A program made the position numbers and the translations under genes. Shown here in pieces: positions 16,170-24,573 of a stretch of DNA of 64,000 nt. The notes below the pieces were generated by a model, which ran no database searches, had not been told where the DNA came from, and saw nothing but the letters and a program-made list of their open reading frames with translations. The stretch is taken from positions 248,001 to 312,000 of the forward strand of contig NZ_BOMH01000028.1 of the NCBI RefSeq assembly GCF_016862095.1, given 5' to 3'. Position 1 is the first letter of the stretch. Each line of letters begins with the position of its first letter. Origin of the DNA: Actinoplanes cyaneus (lineage in GTDB: Bacteria; Actinomycetota; Actinomycetes; Mycobacteriales; Micromonosporaceae).

Positions 16170-18761
16170 TCAGGAGCCCGGCTGGGAAGCGGTCTGGCCG
16201 AGGTCGGCCAGCCGGGCCGGCGGCCCGAAGAGGTAGCCCTGGCCGAGCGGGCACCCCAGGCCGGACAACGCCGCCGCCCGCTCGTCGGTCTCGATGCCCT
16301 CGGCGACGACCGTGATGCCCAGCTCCGCGCAGATCGCCAGCACCGAGCGGCAGAGCGCCCCGGCCCGGTCCGGCGCGGTGTCGACGTCGGTCAGCGTGGA
16401 GTCGAGCTTCACCGTGTCCACCGGCATGCCGTGCAGCTGGGCGAGCGCGTTGTACCCGCTCCCGAAGTCGTCCAGCGCGACGCGGACCCCCCGGGCGCGG
16501 AGGCGTTCGACCATCGCGGCGGCGCGCGGCAGGTCCGGAATGCGCAGGGTCTCGGTGATCTCGACGACCAGCCGGGCGGGTGGCATCGCGTGCCGGGTCA
16601 GGGCGGCGTCGACGGCGTCCTCCAGCCCCTGCTGCCCGAGGCGGCCGGCGGAGACGTTGACGTGCACGGCGATCGGGCGGCCGAACCGTTCGGCGAGGGC
16701 CTGCGCGTCGGCGCACGCCTGGTTCAGCACGAAGTCGTCGATCGCGGAGACCAGCCCGGTGCGTTCGGCCATGGTGACGAAGACGTCGGGGTGGACGGGG
16801 CCGGCGACCGGGTCGGTCCAGCGGGCCAGTGCCTCGACGGCCACCGTCGCCCGGTCGCTGAGGCGCACGATCGGCTGGTAGAAGACCTCGAAGCCGGCCG
16901 CGGCGGGGCTGCCACCGCTGAGCGCGCCGGCCAGCAGCTGCGGCAGGTCGGCGTTCGGGCCGTGGACCGGCCCGGTGTAACGGATCAGCGCGCCCTTGCC
17001 GCGGCGCTTGACGGCGTACATGGCGGCGTCGGCGCGGCGCAGCAGCAGGTCGGCGGAGAGCCGGTCGGCCGGTTCGGCGACGACGAGGCCGATGCTGGCG
17101 CCGACGCTGACCGCGCGGCCGTCGATCAGGTACGGCTCGCGGAGCGCGGCCAGCACCCGCTCCCCGATCCCTTCCGCCTCCGCCTCCCAGAGCCGGTCCG
17201 CCGAGATCTCCGGCGCGACCGGGGCGGACGCGGCTGCGGATCCGGTTCGGGGCGACGGCACGAGACCCGCGGAGCGGCCGTTGATCAGCACGCCGTCGGG
17301 AAGAGCCGGGGTCACCACGTCATCGGGAGGGGCCGGGGTCACCACGTCGGTGCGGCGCCGGGCCGGCGCCGCGGTCCGCCCTCCGCCGGAGCCGCCGGAC
17401 ACCCTGATCCCGGCCGCCGACAGCACGTACCGCCGTTGCCGTCCCATCGCCCGCCGCAGCCGTGACTCCGGCGGGGCGGGCTCCGGCGCCACGACGTCGC
17501 TCTGGTCCAGGACCACGGCGAACTCGTCCCCGCCGAGCCGCGCCACCAGGTCCTGCGGTCGCACGGAGGCCCGCAGCCGTTCCCCGATGGCGTGCAGCAC
17601 CCGGTCGCCCAGCGCATGCCCGTACGTGTCGTTGATCAGTTTGAAGTCGTCCAGGTCGGCGAAGAGCACGGCCACGGGCGTACCGCGATGATGGTTGGCG
17701 TCGAGTGCCAGCACGAGCCGTTCGCGGAAGAGCGCGCGGTTGGCCAGCCCGGTCAGCGGGTCGTGGTAGGCCTGGTGGTGCAGCCGCCGCTGGGTTTCCG
17801 CGACCCGGTCCAGCAGCACGGTGTTGTCCAGGATCGTGATCATCTGCCGGGTCACGACGAGCCCGAGCCCGAGCCACCCGAGGTAGGCCTGGAACGGGGT
17901 CAGCGCGGCCCCGGCCACCGTGCGGGCGAGCAGCACCACCCCGGTCACCAGCACCGGCACATACGGCAGAAGCAGGTGGAACCAGTCCCGGGGCAACGCC
18001 GTCAGGTCCGGTGGCAGCGACGCCGGCCGTGCCGGGCTGAGCGCGGCGAGCGCGATCAGCGCCGGCCCGAGCAGGTGCCCGGTGACCTGCAGCCAGGCGG
18101 GTCCGACCCCGAGGAGCCGGACGCTGTCCGCGGTCCCGAACGCCAGCAGCGCCGCCCCGACCAGGACCAGCGGCCGCCGCCCGGCCGGCGAGTCGGGCCG
18201 GGTGGTGAGCAGGAGCACCACCATGGTGAACAGGATCAGGTCGGCGACCGGGTAGGCGGCCACCCACCAGGACAGCGACTCCCAGTCCGCGACGGCGTTC
18301 AGGCACGACGACGTCCAGCACAGCGCCAGCACCGAGCCGGTGATCAGCACGCTGTCGATGAGCAGCGCGATCTGGTCGCGCCGCGGGGAGGTCGGCACCG
18401 GCCGCGGCCTGGTCCGGGTCGCCCCGAGCAGGCCGATCAGCATGCAGGCCGGCAGCACCACGAAGCCGATGTCGAAGACCGACGGCCGGTCGAGCCGGTC
18501 GTGGCCGGCCAGGTCCTGCACGACCCACCAGAGGCGGACCGCGGACCAGGCGACGAGTCCACCGGCGGCGAGCAGCCGCCAGTTCCGCGGGATGCCGGCC
18601 CGGCGGCGTGCCGCGACCAGGCAGGCCCAGGCCGCGATCGCGCCCGCGGCGAGTTGCGCGGTGTCGGCGTAGAGCCGGGGCGCGCCCACGAGCTCACCGA
18701 CCGCGACCACCGCGAGGGCGAGCGCCAAGGTCCCGATCAAGCGCGCCGTCGTGATCACCAC
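16170..18761 (-). CDS. Membrane-bound diguanylate cyclase/phosphodiesterase (GGDEF-EAL) with an insertion in the GGDEF domain
   Basis: An 863-residue protein. Residues 5-310 form about eight to ten membrane helices. The GGDEF domain starts near 330 with intact GGDEF at 410-414 and an inhibitory-site RPQD (401-404) five residues before it. The EAL domain (about 622-850) keeps EALARW (643), the metal Asn in HVNVSAG, Glu in VVEITE, DDFGSGY, the Lys in DTVKLD and AEGIETDE, so both activities look possible. Between VVLDQ (420) and GIGERVLAAL (531) lie about 105 disordered residues with an internal VVTPAxPD duplication, an unusual place for an insert. It controls cyclic di-GMP. The GTG start has no clear ribosome site. 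Confidence 0.93.
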   Translation of the reverse strand: MVITTARLIGTLALALAVVAVGELVGAPRLYADTAQLAAGAIAAWACLVAARRRAGIPRNWRLLAAGGLVAWSAVRLWWVVQDLAGHDRLDRPSVFDIGFVVLPACMLIGLLGATRTRPRPVPTSPRRDQIALLIDSVLITGSVLALCWTSSCLNAVADWESLSWWVAAYPVADLILFTMVVLLLTTRPDSPAGRRPLVLVGAALLAFGTADSVRLLGVGPAWLQVTGHLLGPALIALAALSPARPASLPPDLTALPRDWFHLLLPYVPVLVTGVVLLARTVAGAALTPFQAYLGWLGLGLVVTRQMITILDNTVLLDRVAETQRRLHHQAYHDPLTGLANRALFRERLVLALDANHHRGTPVAVLFADLDDFKLINDTYGHALGDRVLHAIGERLRASVRPQDLVARLGGDEFAVVLDQSDVVAPEPAPPESRLRRAMGRQRRYVLSAAGIRVSGGSGGGRTAAPARRRTDVVTPAPPDDVVTPALPDGVLINGRSAGLVPSPRTGSAAASAPVAPEISADRLWEAEAEGIGERVLAALREPYLIDGRAVSVGASIGLVVAEPADRLSADLLLRRADAAMYAVKRRGKGALIRYTGPVHGPNADLPQLLAGALSGGSPAAAGFEVFYQPIVRLSDRATVAVEALARWTDPVAGPVHPDVFVTMAERTGLVSAIDDFVLNQACADAQALAERFGRPIAVHVNVSAGRLGQQGLEDAVDAALTRHAMPPARLVVEITETLRIPDLPRAAAMVERLRARGVRVALDDFGSGYNALAQLHGMPVDTVKLDSTLTDVDTAPDRAGALCRSVLAICAELGITVVAEGIETDERAAALSGLGCPLGQGYLFGPPARLADLGQTASQPGS

Positions 18762-18800
18762 CAGTGTCCGGGCCGGCGGACCTTCCGGCCGGATGACGTA

Positions 18801-18820
18801 GCCGCGTGATCATCCGCGGC
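18801..18820. promoter_or_regulatory. Short inverted repeat upstream of the GGDEF-EAL gene
   Basis: GCCGCG and CGCGGC flank TGATCATC, and the word GGCCGGATGA occurs directly repeated on both sides. It lies between the PP2C stop and the GGDEF-EAL start on the same strand. It could be an operator or a weak terminator, and there is no independent support. Confidence 0.25.
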
Positions 18821-18837
18821 CGGATGAAAATACCGGC

Positions 18838-19560
18838 TCAGTCCCCTGCGGTCACGTCGGCGATGACCACTGTGACGTTGTCCGGGCCCCCGCCGCGCAG
18901 CGCGAGATCGACGAGCCTCTCCGCGCAGGCCTTGGGGTCGGGAACGATCCGCATCTCTTCTTCGATGGTCGCATCGTTCACGACGCCCGTCAGCCCGTCG
19001 CTGCAGAGCAGCCAGCGGTCACCGGCCTGGGGCTCGACGATCACGTACGCCGGGCTGACCGGCTCACCCTGCAGCACCCGTGTCACCACGGCGCGGCGCG
19101 GATGACCGGCCGCCTCCTCGGGCTTGATCAGTCCCTGGTCGACCAGCATCTGCACGTACGTGTCGTCCTTGGTCAACTGGTTCAGGCGGCCGTCGCGCAA
19201 CAGGTACGCCCGGGAGTCACCGACGTGCGCCATGGCCGCCCGCTCGCCGTTGAAGAGCACCGCCGTCAGTGTGGTGCCCATCCCCTGCAGCGAGGGGTCG
19301 GCGGCGACCGTCTCGGCGATCCGCCGGTTGGCCAGCTCCAGGCCCCGGTGCAGCGCGTCCATCTGGTGCTCGGTGTCGATGTGCGTGTCGAGCGAGACCA
19401 TGGACTCGACGGTGATCCGACTGGCCAGGTCGCCGGCGGCCATGCCGCCCATGCCGTCGGCAACGAGGAGGAGCCGGTCACCGGCGTAGTGACCGTCCTC
19501 GTTGTTGGTCCGGACGTGTCCTTGGTCGGTGACGGCCGCCCACCGCAGGTGCAAGGTCAT
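18838..19560 (-). CDS. PP2C-family serine/threonine protein phosphatase
   Basis: A 240-residue stand-alone PP2C domain of the Stp/PstP type. It has motif VTDQGHVRTNNEDG, metal-binding LLVADGMGGMAAGD, the MAHVGDSRAYLLRDG motif, CSDGLTG and the final GGPDNVTVVIADV with the conserved Asp. It dephosphorylates Ser/Thr proteins. No Ser/Thr kinase gene is present in the neighbourhood, so its substrates must be phosphorylated by a kinase coded elsewhere. It lies 81 bases downstream of the membrane protein gene on the same strand and is probably cotranscribed. Confidence 0.95.
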   Translation of the reverse strand: MTLHLRWAAVTDQGHVRTNNEDGHYAGDRLLLVADGMGGMAAGDLASRITVESMVSLDTHIDTEHQMDALHRGLELANRRIAETVAADPSLQGMGTTLTAVLFNGERAAMAHVGDSRAYLLRDGRLNQLTKDDTYVQMLVDQGLIKPEEAAGHPRRAVVTRVLQGEPVSPAYVIVEPQAGDRWLLCSDGLTGVVNDATIEEEMRIVPDPKACAERLVDLALRGGGPDNVTVVIADVTAGD

Positions 19561-19641
19561 GGCGTGCAGCCTGCCAGGTCGATGGCTGGCTGTCTGCACG
19601 TGGTGGGCGGCATGTCGCACATGTCGTCGTCGAAAATACAC

Positions 19642-20670
19642 TCACTCCGGGCCATCTGGCCTCCCGAGGCACCTCGAGTCGATTTCGGTCACCTTCCGTG
19701 TCGGCGCGATCCACTCCAGCACGGTCTCCTCCACCGGCCAGCCGCGGACCGCCACGGCGCTCTCCGGCGGCCGCACCGGCTCCGGGCAGAGCGTCTTCGA
19801 CCGCACGTCCCCGTTCGGCACGAACTCCACCTCGCCGGTGGCCTGCAACATCGTCGTCGAGGTGTCGTCGACCGCGATCAGCTGGCCGACGATCACCTTC
19901 TCGACCGGCCCGCCCTCCGGGCCCACCTCGATCGCGCTGCTGGGCAGCACCGGCGCGCGCAGGAACACGACGCCGACCACGACCGGCAACGCCATCGCGG
20001 CGGCGGTCGCCGGCCAGTGCGTCACCAGCCGCGCCCAGCCGGCCGGGACGGGCCCGGTGAGCAGCGGGCCGAGCAGCGGCGGCACACCGAGCAGGATCGC
20101 GGTGCCGTACTCACCGCCGCGCACCGCCGCGACCACTCCCGGCCACACGAAGATCCAGGTGAGCACGCCGGTGAGAATCGGCACGCCGAGCGTGATCCAG
20201 AGCATCACCCAGGGCCCGGCGCGCAGCCGCTGCACCGCGGTCAGGCCGAGCACCGCGACGGCCAGCATCTGCAGCGTCGGCAGCAGACGCAACTGCCAGG
20301 TGAAGCCGGCGATCAGGATCGCGATCAGCACCACCCAGTCCGGCATCCGCAGCGCGGCGACCGCGATCGGCGAGCGCCCCGCGTCGCCCGGCTTGCTCAC
20401 CAGCAGGATGCCGCCGAGCACCCGCAGGGTCAGGATCACCGCCGGGATCGCCCAGCTCAGCGAGATGAAGAGCGCGCTGATCATGCCGAGCGGGTTGATG
20501 TACTGCACCAGCAGCAGCATGGTCGGCAGGTCCTGCCGGCTCAGGTACCACAGTCGCAGCACGAGCAGCATCAGCGGGAACGCCGGCAGCACGGTGAACA
20601 GCCAGTTCAGCTGCGACCGCCGCCGCCGCGGCGCGATCACCGGTCCTTTCAGGAAGATGTCGCTGCTCAC
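19642..20670 (-). CDS. Polytopic membrane protein of unknown function with a C-terminal soluble tail
   Basis: A 342-residue protein. A basic N-terminus (PRRRRSQ) is followed by about eight hydrophobic helices between residues 22 and 255. A tail of roughly 90 residues (EVGPEGGPVEKVIVGQLIAVDDTSTTMLQATG and on) is probably extracellular. I recognise no transporter or enzyme motif. It lies between the binding-protein-like gene and the PP2C gene, all on one strand, which suggests a shared sensory role. Function unknown. Confidence 0.75.
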   Translation of the reverse strand: MSSDIFLKGPVIAPRRRRSQLNWLFTVLPAFPLMLLVLRLWYLSRQDLPTMLLLVQYINPLGMISALFISLSWAIPAVILTLRVLGGILLVSKPGDAGRSPIAVAALRMPDWVVLIAILIAGFTWQLRLLPTLQMLAVAVLGLTAVQRLRAGPWVMLWITLGVPILTGVLTWIFVWPGVVAAVRGGEYGTAILLGVPPLLGPLLTGPVPAGWARLVTHWPATAAAMALPVVVGVVFLRAPVLPSSAIEVGPEGGPVEKVIVGQLIAVDDTSTTMLQATGEVEFVPNGDVRSKTLCPEPVRPPESAVAVRGWPVEETVLEWIAPTRKVTEIDSRCLGRPDGPE

Positions 20671-20734
20671 GCCGATCCTCCTCGGTCATGCCCTCCCGGC
20701 GCTTGCGCGGCAGGTCGCGGCGCGGTGCGGCCGG

Positions 20735-22084
20735 TCATTCCAGCAGGCTTTCCCACGGAAGCTCACGCACCTCCGGCCGCGTGACCCGCGGTTGCTCCGC
20801 GACGGCGATCGGGGTGTCCCCGTTCGCCTCGGTCTCCACCTGGAGGTTGGTTTCGAACGCCTTTTCCCATCGATTGTCATGCGGGTCGGCATAGGACCGG
20901 TAAAGCGTGATATCGACCAGCTCTTTCAGCGCGGGATTGTTCCCGACGTTGACGCCCCATCGCTCGATCGTGTCGAGACCGAGGTCCCAATGGTCGTACC
21001 TGTCGGGGAATTTTGCTTTCCAGCCGGCAAGAATCGCGGCGTCCGTGCTGACCGCGTCGATCTGGCGACGATCCAGCATCTCGAAGCATTCCTTGACCCT
21101 GTTCTTCCGGAAGATCGTGGCACCCGCCCGGTCCAGGGCGCTCTCGCTGGTGGCCGTGGACAGCGTGCAGACACTCTGGCCCTTGAGGTCTTGGAGGGCC
21201 GAGACGGAGGGGTGATTCTTCAGCGTTATCACGGACTGCTCGGTGTCCAGGTATTCCTGGGAGAAATTCACTCCGGCCGATTTCCGGGCATCGGTGATGC
21301 TGTAACTGGCGATCACCATCTTCACCGGCACCCGCTTGCCGTCCACCTCGGCCGCCTGCATCCGCGCCCGGTCCTCGGACTCCATCCCGTAGAACCTCAC
21401 CTGGTCCCGCCGGAAACCGAGATCCTCCGCGATCATGTAGGCGATGTCGATGTCGAATCCGGACCAGATCTTCGTGCCCTCGTCGTAGTAGGCCGTCCCG
21501 TACTGATCGTCCTTCACGCCGATGTCCAGCACCGGCCAGGAGTCGACTCCGGACTGCGCTCGCAGGTCCGCGAGCGACGGTGGGCCGCCCACGAGGAGCC
21601 GCACCAGCGTCAGCCCGACCGCCAGCACCAGCGCCAGCCCGAGCCCGGCCAGCCGCAACGCCGCCATGTTGAACCGTTCCGGCCGTTCCGGCAGCACCTG
21701 CGGCTCGGCCAGGGTCTCCGGCTCGGGTGGCAGCGGCAGCCGCCCCTCGTCGACGGCCTCGTGCACGGCGATGTCGCGCGCCGCGATGTCCTCCACCGTG
21801 CGTTTCCGCAGCTTCCAGACCCGGCGCAACTGCGGCGGAAGGCCGGCCGCGAGGTCACCGAAGAACGGCGTGGCCCCGCCGCCCGACCGCGATTGTGCCG
21901 ACGGCGAAGCGCCCGACGACCGCGATTGCGGTGCTGACGAAGAGCCAGGCGACGACCGCGGCTGCGGCGCCGGCGAAGCGCCAGGCGACGGCTGCGACGG
22001 CGAAACCGGCGATTCGCCCGAAGTCGGCGAAGCACCCCGCGCCGGCGCCGGATCGCGCGAGGTCCCGTCCACAGGTTCCCCCAT
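20735..22084 (-). CDS. Membrane-anchored solute-binding (SBP_bac_3-like) protein with a long cytoplasmic N-terminal region
   Basis: A 449-residue protein. Residues 1-75 are a Ser/Pro/Gly/Gln low-complexity tail. Residues 80-140 are a charged segment (FFGDLAAGLPPQLRRVWKLR) followed by one membrane helix (AALRLAGLGLALVLAVGLTLV). The rest is a type 2 amino-acid-binding fold of the glutamate-binding kind (LDIGVKDDQYGTAYYD, WSGFDIDIAYMIAEDLG, MVIASYSITDARKSAGVNFSQEYL, DAVSTDAAILAGW). It has no signal peptidase or lipobox site, and no ABC permease or ATPase is nearby. I infer a sensor rather than a transporter part. ATG at 22084 sits just after GGGGAGG; an in-frame ATG lies at 22114. Confidence 0.85.
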   Translation of the reverse strand: MGEPVDGTSRDPAPARGASPTSGESPVSPSQPSPGASPAPQPRSSPGSSSAPQSRSSGASPSAQSRSGGGATPFFGDLAAGLPPQLRRVWKLRKRTVEDIAARDIAVHEAVDEGRLPLPPEPETLAEPQVLPERPERFNMAALRLAGLGLALVLAVGLTLVRLLVGGPPSLADLRAQSGVDSWPVLDIGVKDDQYGTAYYDEGTKIWSGFDIDIAYMIAEDLGFRRDQVRFYGMESEDRARMQAAEVDGKRVPVKMVIASYSITDARKSAGVNFSQEYLDTEQSVITLKNHPSVSALQDLKGQSVCTLSTATSESALDRAGATIFRKNRVKECFEMLDRRQIDAVSTDAAILAGWKAKFPDRYDHWDLGLDTIERWGVNVGNNPALKELVDITLYRSYADPHDNRWEKAFETNLQVETEANGDTPIAVAEQPRVTRPEVRELPWESLLE

Positions 22085-22128
22085 CGGCCCTCCCCACTGT
22101 TCCGATCGGGCCATCGTGCACCATCACG

Positions 22129-22563
22129 TCACGGAACGGGATCCCCGGTGCCCAGCGGGACGCGAGGACCACACCTGCGGAGTCGCGCGGCGGCCATCCG
22201 GAGGCCCCGGCCGAGGCCGTACCGCTGAATCGCCTCCACCGCGTAGGCACTGCACGTGGGCCGGAATCGGCAGCGCGTCGGAAGCCGTGGGGACACCTTC
22301 CGATAGCCGCGGATGGCGGCCAGGACCGCCCGTTCCGCGGGCCGCGCCGTGGATCGGTGCCCGAGCAGCGCGACAATCGTCAGCAGCGTGCTCAACCGGA
22401 AGAGATCACACCCGGGAACATCGCAGGACGGCAGATCACAACATCCGGGATCGCAGTCGCAGTTGTCGTACCAGCGTCCCTTCTTCGGCTCCGGCTCCTC
22501 CGACTGCCCCAGCAGGTCCCCAGGCACGTTCTCCACGCCGCACATGGTGCCGGACACGTTCAA
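22129..22563 (-). CDS. yidD: Membrane protein insertion efficiency factor YidD with a Cys-rich N-terminal extension
   Basis: The C-terminal 70 residues (AIRGYRKVSPRLPTRCRFRPTCSAYAVEAIQRYGL in outline) are YidD, a small peripheral membrane protein thought to help YidC-dependent insertion. At 144 residues the protein is about twice the usual length. The extension includes YDNCDCDPGCCDLPSCDVPGCDL in outline, with eight cysteines in about 22 residues. The gene is away from rpmH-rnpA-yidC, so this is a paralogue or displaced copy. Alternative ATG at 22545. Confidence 0.85.
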   Translation of the reverse strand: MNVSGTMCGVENVPGDLLGQSEEPEPKKGRWYDNCDCDPGCCDLPSCDVPGCDLFRLSTLLTIVALLGHRSTARPAERAVLAAIRGYRKVSPRLPTRCRFRPTCSAYAVEAIQRYGLGRGLRMAAARLRRCGPRVPLGTGDPVP

Positions 22564-22782
22564 CCCGGGACGTCACCCATATAGATCGAAATCAGGATCC
22601 TCAGGTCCCATCTCCGCTGTGGCCGAGGTCCGCCGCTCCCGCGGGGACCCTTCCGGTCCGAGCAGGGCGCGGGGCGCCCAGAACGCTCGGCCCGGAAGGG
22701 CGGCCTCCGTGGCGGGGCACGGTTTCGAGAACCCGTGCCGGCTCGGCGGAAGCCGGACGATCCGTGCGGTGGACCTCGCCGC

Positions 22783-22838
22783 GGTAGTGAAGCCGGGGTA
22801 CTGAAGCCGCGGTACTGAAGCCGGAGTGCTGAACCCCG
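22783..22838. repeat. Four 14-base tandem repeats after treZ
   Basis: Units start at 22783, 22797, 22811 and 22825, with consensus GGTACTGAAGCCGG and decay in the last unit. They lie immediately beyond the treZ stop, in the 276-base gap before yidD. No other feature is seen in that gap. Confidence 0.7.
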
Positions 22839-22839
22839 G

Positions 22840-24573
22840 TCAGCGAGACGTGCGGACCACCACGGCGCTCTCCGGCGGCAGGACGACCCGGTCGCGCTCC
22901 AGAACCACGCCTTCCGCGGTCGCCAGCAGCACGGCCGACGGCACCGCGCGCAGGCTCACCGTCTGCGGCGTCCCGGCGAGATTGGCCGCGACGGCGTGCC
23001 GGCCACGACGGATCACCACGAACTGGTCCCCGTGCCAGACCTCCACGTCCGACAGCCACGGATCGGTCAGGTCGGGCACCTCGTGACGCAGCCGGATCAG
23101 CTTCTTGTAGAGCGCGAACATCTCCGAGTGGCCGGGTTTGCCCAGCTCCGACCAGTCCAGCTTGGAGCGCTCGAAGGTCGCCGGGTCCTGCGGGTCGGGC
23201 ACGTCGGCCTCGGCCCAGCCGTGCCGGGAGAACTCCCGCCGGCGGCCGTTCTGCACCGCGGCGGCCAGCTCCGGCTCGGGGTGGCTGGTGAAGAACTGCC
23301 ACGGGCTGGTGGCCGCCCATTCCTCGCCCATGAACAGCATCGGCGTGAACGGCGACGTGAGCAGCAGCGTCGCGCCGACCTGGAGCAGCCCCGGCGAGAG
23401 CGTCGCGGTGAGCCGGTCACCGATCGCCCGGTTGCCGATCTGGTCGTGGTTCTGCAGGAAGGCGACGAACCGGTGACCGGCCGTGCGCTGCCGGTCGACG
23501 GGCCGGCCGTGACGGCGGCCGCGGAACGACGACCAGGTGCCGGCGTGGAAGAACGCGCCCTCCAGAACCGTCCGCAGCACGTCCAGCGACCCGAAGTCCT
23601 CGTAGTAGCCCTGGCGCTCCCCGGTCAGCAGCGTGTGCAGGGCGTGGTGCACGTCGTCGTCCCACTGGGCGTGCAGCCCGTACCCCCCGGCCTCGCGCGG
23701 GGTGATCAGCTTGGGATCGTTGAGGTCGGACTCGGCGATCAGCGACAGCGGCCGCCGCAGCGCCGTGGAGAGCGACTCCACCTCGACCGCGAGCTGCTCG
23801 AGCAGGTGCACGGCGCCCTCGTCGTGCAGCGCGTGCACGGCGTCCAGCCGCAGCCCGTCGACGTGGTAGTCGCGCAGCCACATCAGCACGCTGTCGGCGA
23901 TGTAGCGCCGCACCTCGCCGGAGCCGGGGCCGTCCAGGTTGAGCGAGCTGCCCCAGGTGTTCGAGCCGGTGCTCAGGTAGGGCGCGAACATCGGCGCATA
24001 CGCCCCGGACGGCCCGAAGTGGTTGTAGACCACGTCGAGCACCACACCGAGGCCCTTGTCGTGCGCCGCGTCGACGAAGCGTTTCAGCCCGTCCGGCCCG
24101 CCGTACGCCTCGTGGGGCGCGAACCAGCACACCCCGTCGTAACCCCAGTTGTAGACGCCGTTGAACGCGTTCACCGGCAGCAGCTCGACCAGGTCGACGC
24201 CGAGCTCGACGAGGTGGTCGAGCCGCTCGATGGCGGCGTCGAACGTCCCGGCCGGGGTGAACGTGCCGATGTGCATCTCGTAGAGCACCGACCCGGGCAC
24301 CTGCCGGCCGGTCCACGACTGGTCGGTCCAGGTGAACGCGTCGTGGTCGTAGACCCGGCTGGGCCCGTGCACGCCCTGCGGCTGCCAGGCCGAGCGCGGG
24401 TCGGGAACCGGGTTCTCGACGTCCTTCAGGACGAACGCGTAGTCGGTGCCGGGGCCGGCGTCGGGCACGTCGAGGTGCCACCACCCGCCGTCACCGGGCT
24501 CCATCTCGTGCTCGGAGTCCCCCAGGCGCAGCTTGGGCGACTTCTCCGGCGCCCACACATCGAAAGTAGTCAT
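22840..24573 (-). CDS. treZ: Malto-oligosyltrehalose trehalohydrolase
   Basis: A 577-residue GH13 enzyme with an N-terminal beta domain (MTTFDVWAPEKSPKLRL) and the barrel motifs LGVDLVELLPVNAF, DVVYNHFGPSG, DGLRLDAVHAL (nucleophile Asp), LIAESDLNDP (acid/base Glu) and FLQNHDQIGNR. It releases trehalose from maltooligosyl-trehalose made by TreY. Its ATG overlaps the treY stop as ATGA, so the two consecutive enzymes are translationally coupled. Full length. Confidence 0.96.
   Translation of the reverse strand: MTTFDVWAPEKSPKLRLGDSEHEMEPGDGGWWHLDVPDAGPGTDYAFVLKDVENPVPDPRSAWQPQGVHGPSRVYDHDAFTWTDQSWTGRQVPGSVLYEMHIGTFTPAGTFDAAIERLDHLVELGVDLVELLPVNAFNGVYNWGYDGVCWFAPHEAYGGPDGLKRFVDAAHDKGLGVVLDVVYNHFGPSGAYAPMFAPYLSTGSNTWGSSLNLDGPGSGEVRRYIADSVLMWLRDYHVDGLRLDAVHALHDEGAVHLLEQLAVEVESLSTALRRPLSLIAESDLNDPKLITPREAGGYGLHAQWDDDVHHALHTLLTGERQGYYEDFGSLDVLRTVLEGAFFHAGTWSSFRGRRHGRPVDRQRTAGHRFVAFLQNHDQIGNRAIGDRLTATLSPGLLQVGATLLLTSPFTPMLFMGEEWAATSPWQFFTSHPEPELAAAVQNGRRREFSRHGWAEADVPDPQDPATFERSKLDWSELGKPGHSEMFALYKKLIRLRHEVPDLTDPWLSDVEVWHGDQFVVIRRGRHAVAANLAGTPQTVSLRAVPSAVLLATAEGVVLERDRVVLPPESAVVVRTSR

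Noticed and set aside
13090..16716. A very long open frame on the minus strand across hrpB.
   Set aside because: Its translation is Arg/Gly/Pro-rich with no domain, and it is the expected by-product of GC-rich third positions in hrpB.
19642..22084. Identity of the membrane protein and binding protein as GlnX and GlnH of a PknG system.
   Set aside because: No PknG gene is present, and the membrane protein has too many helices and no clear resemblance; only a loose analogy is kept.
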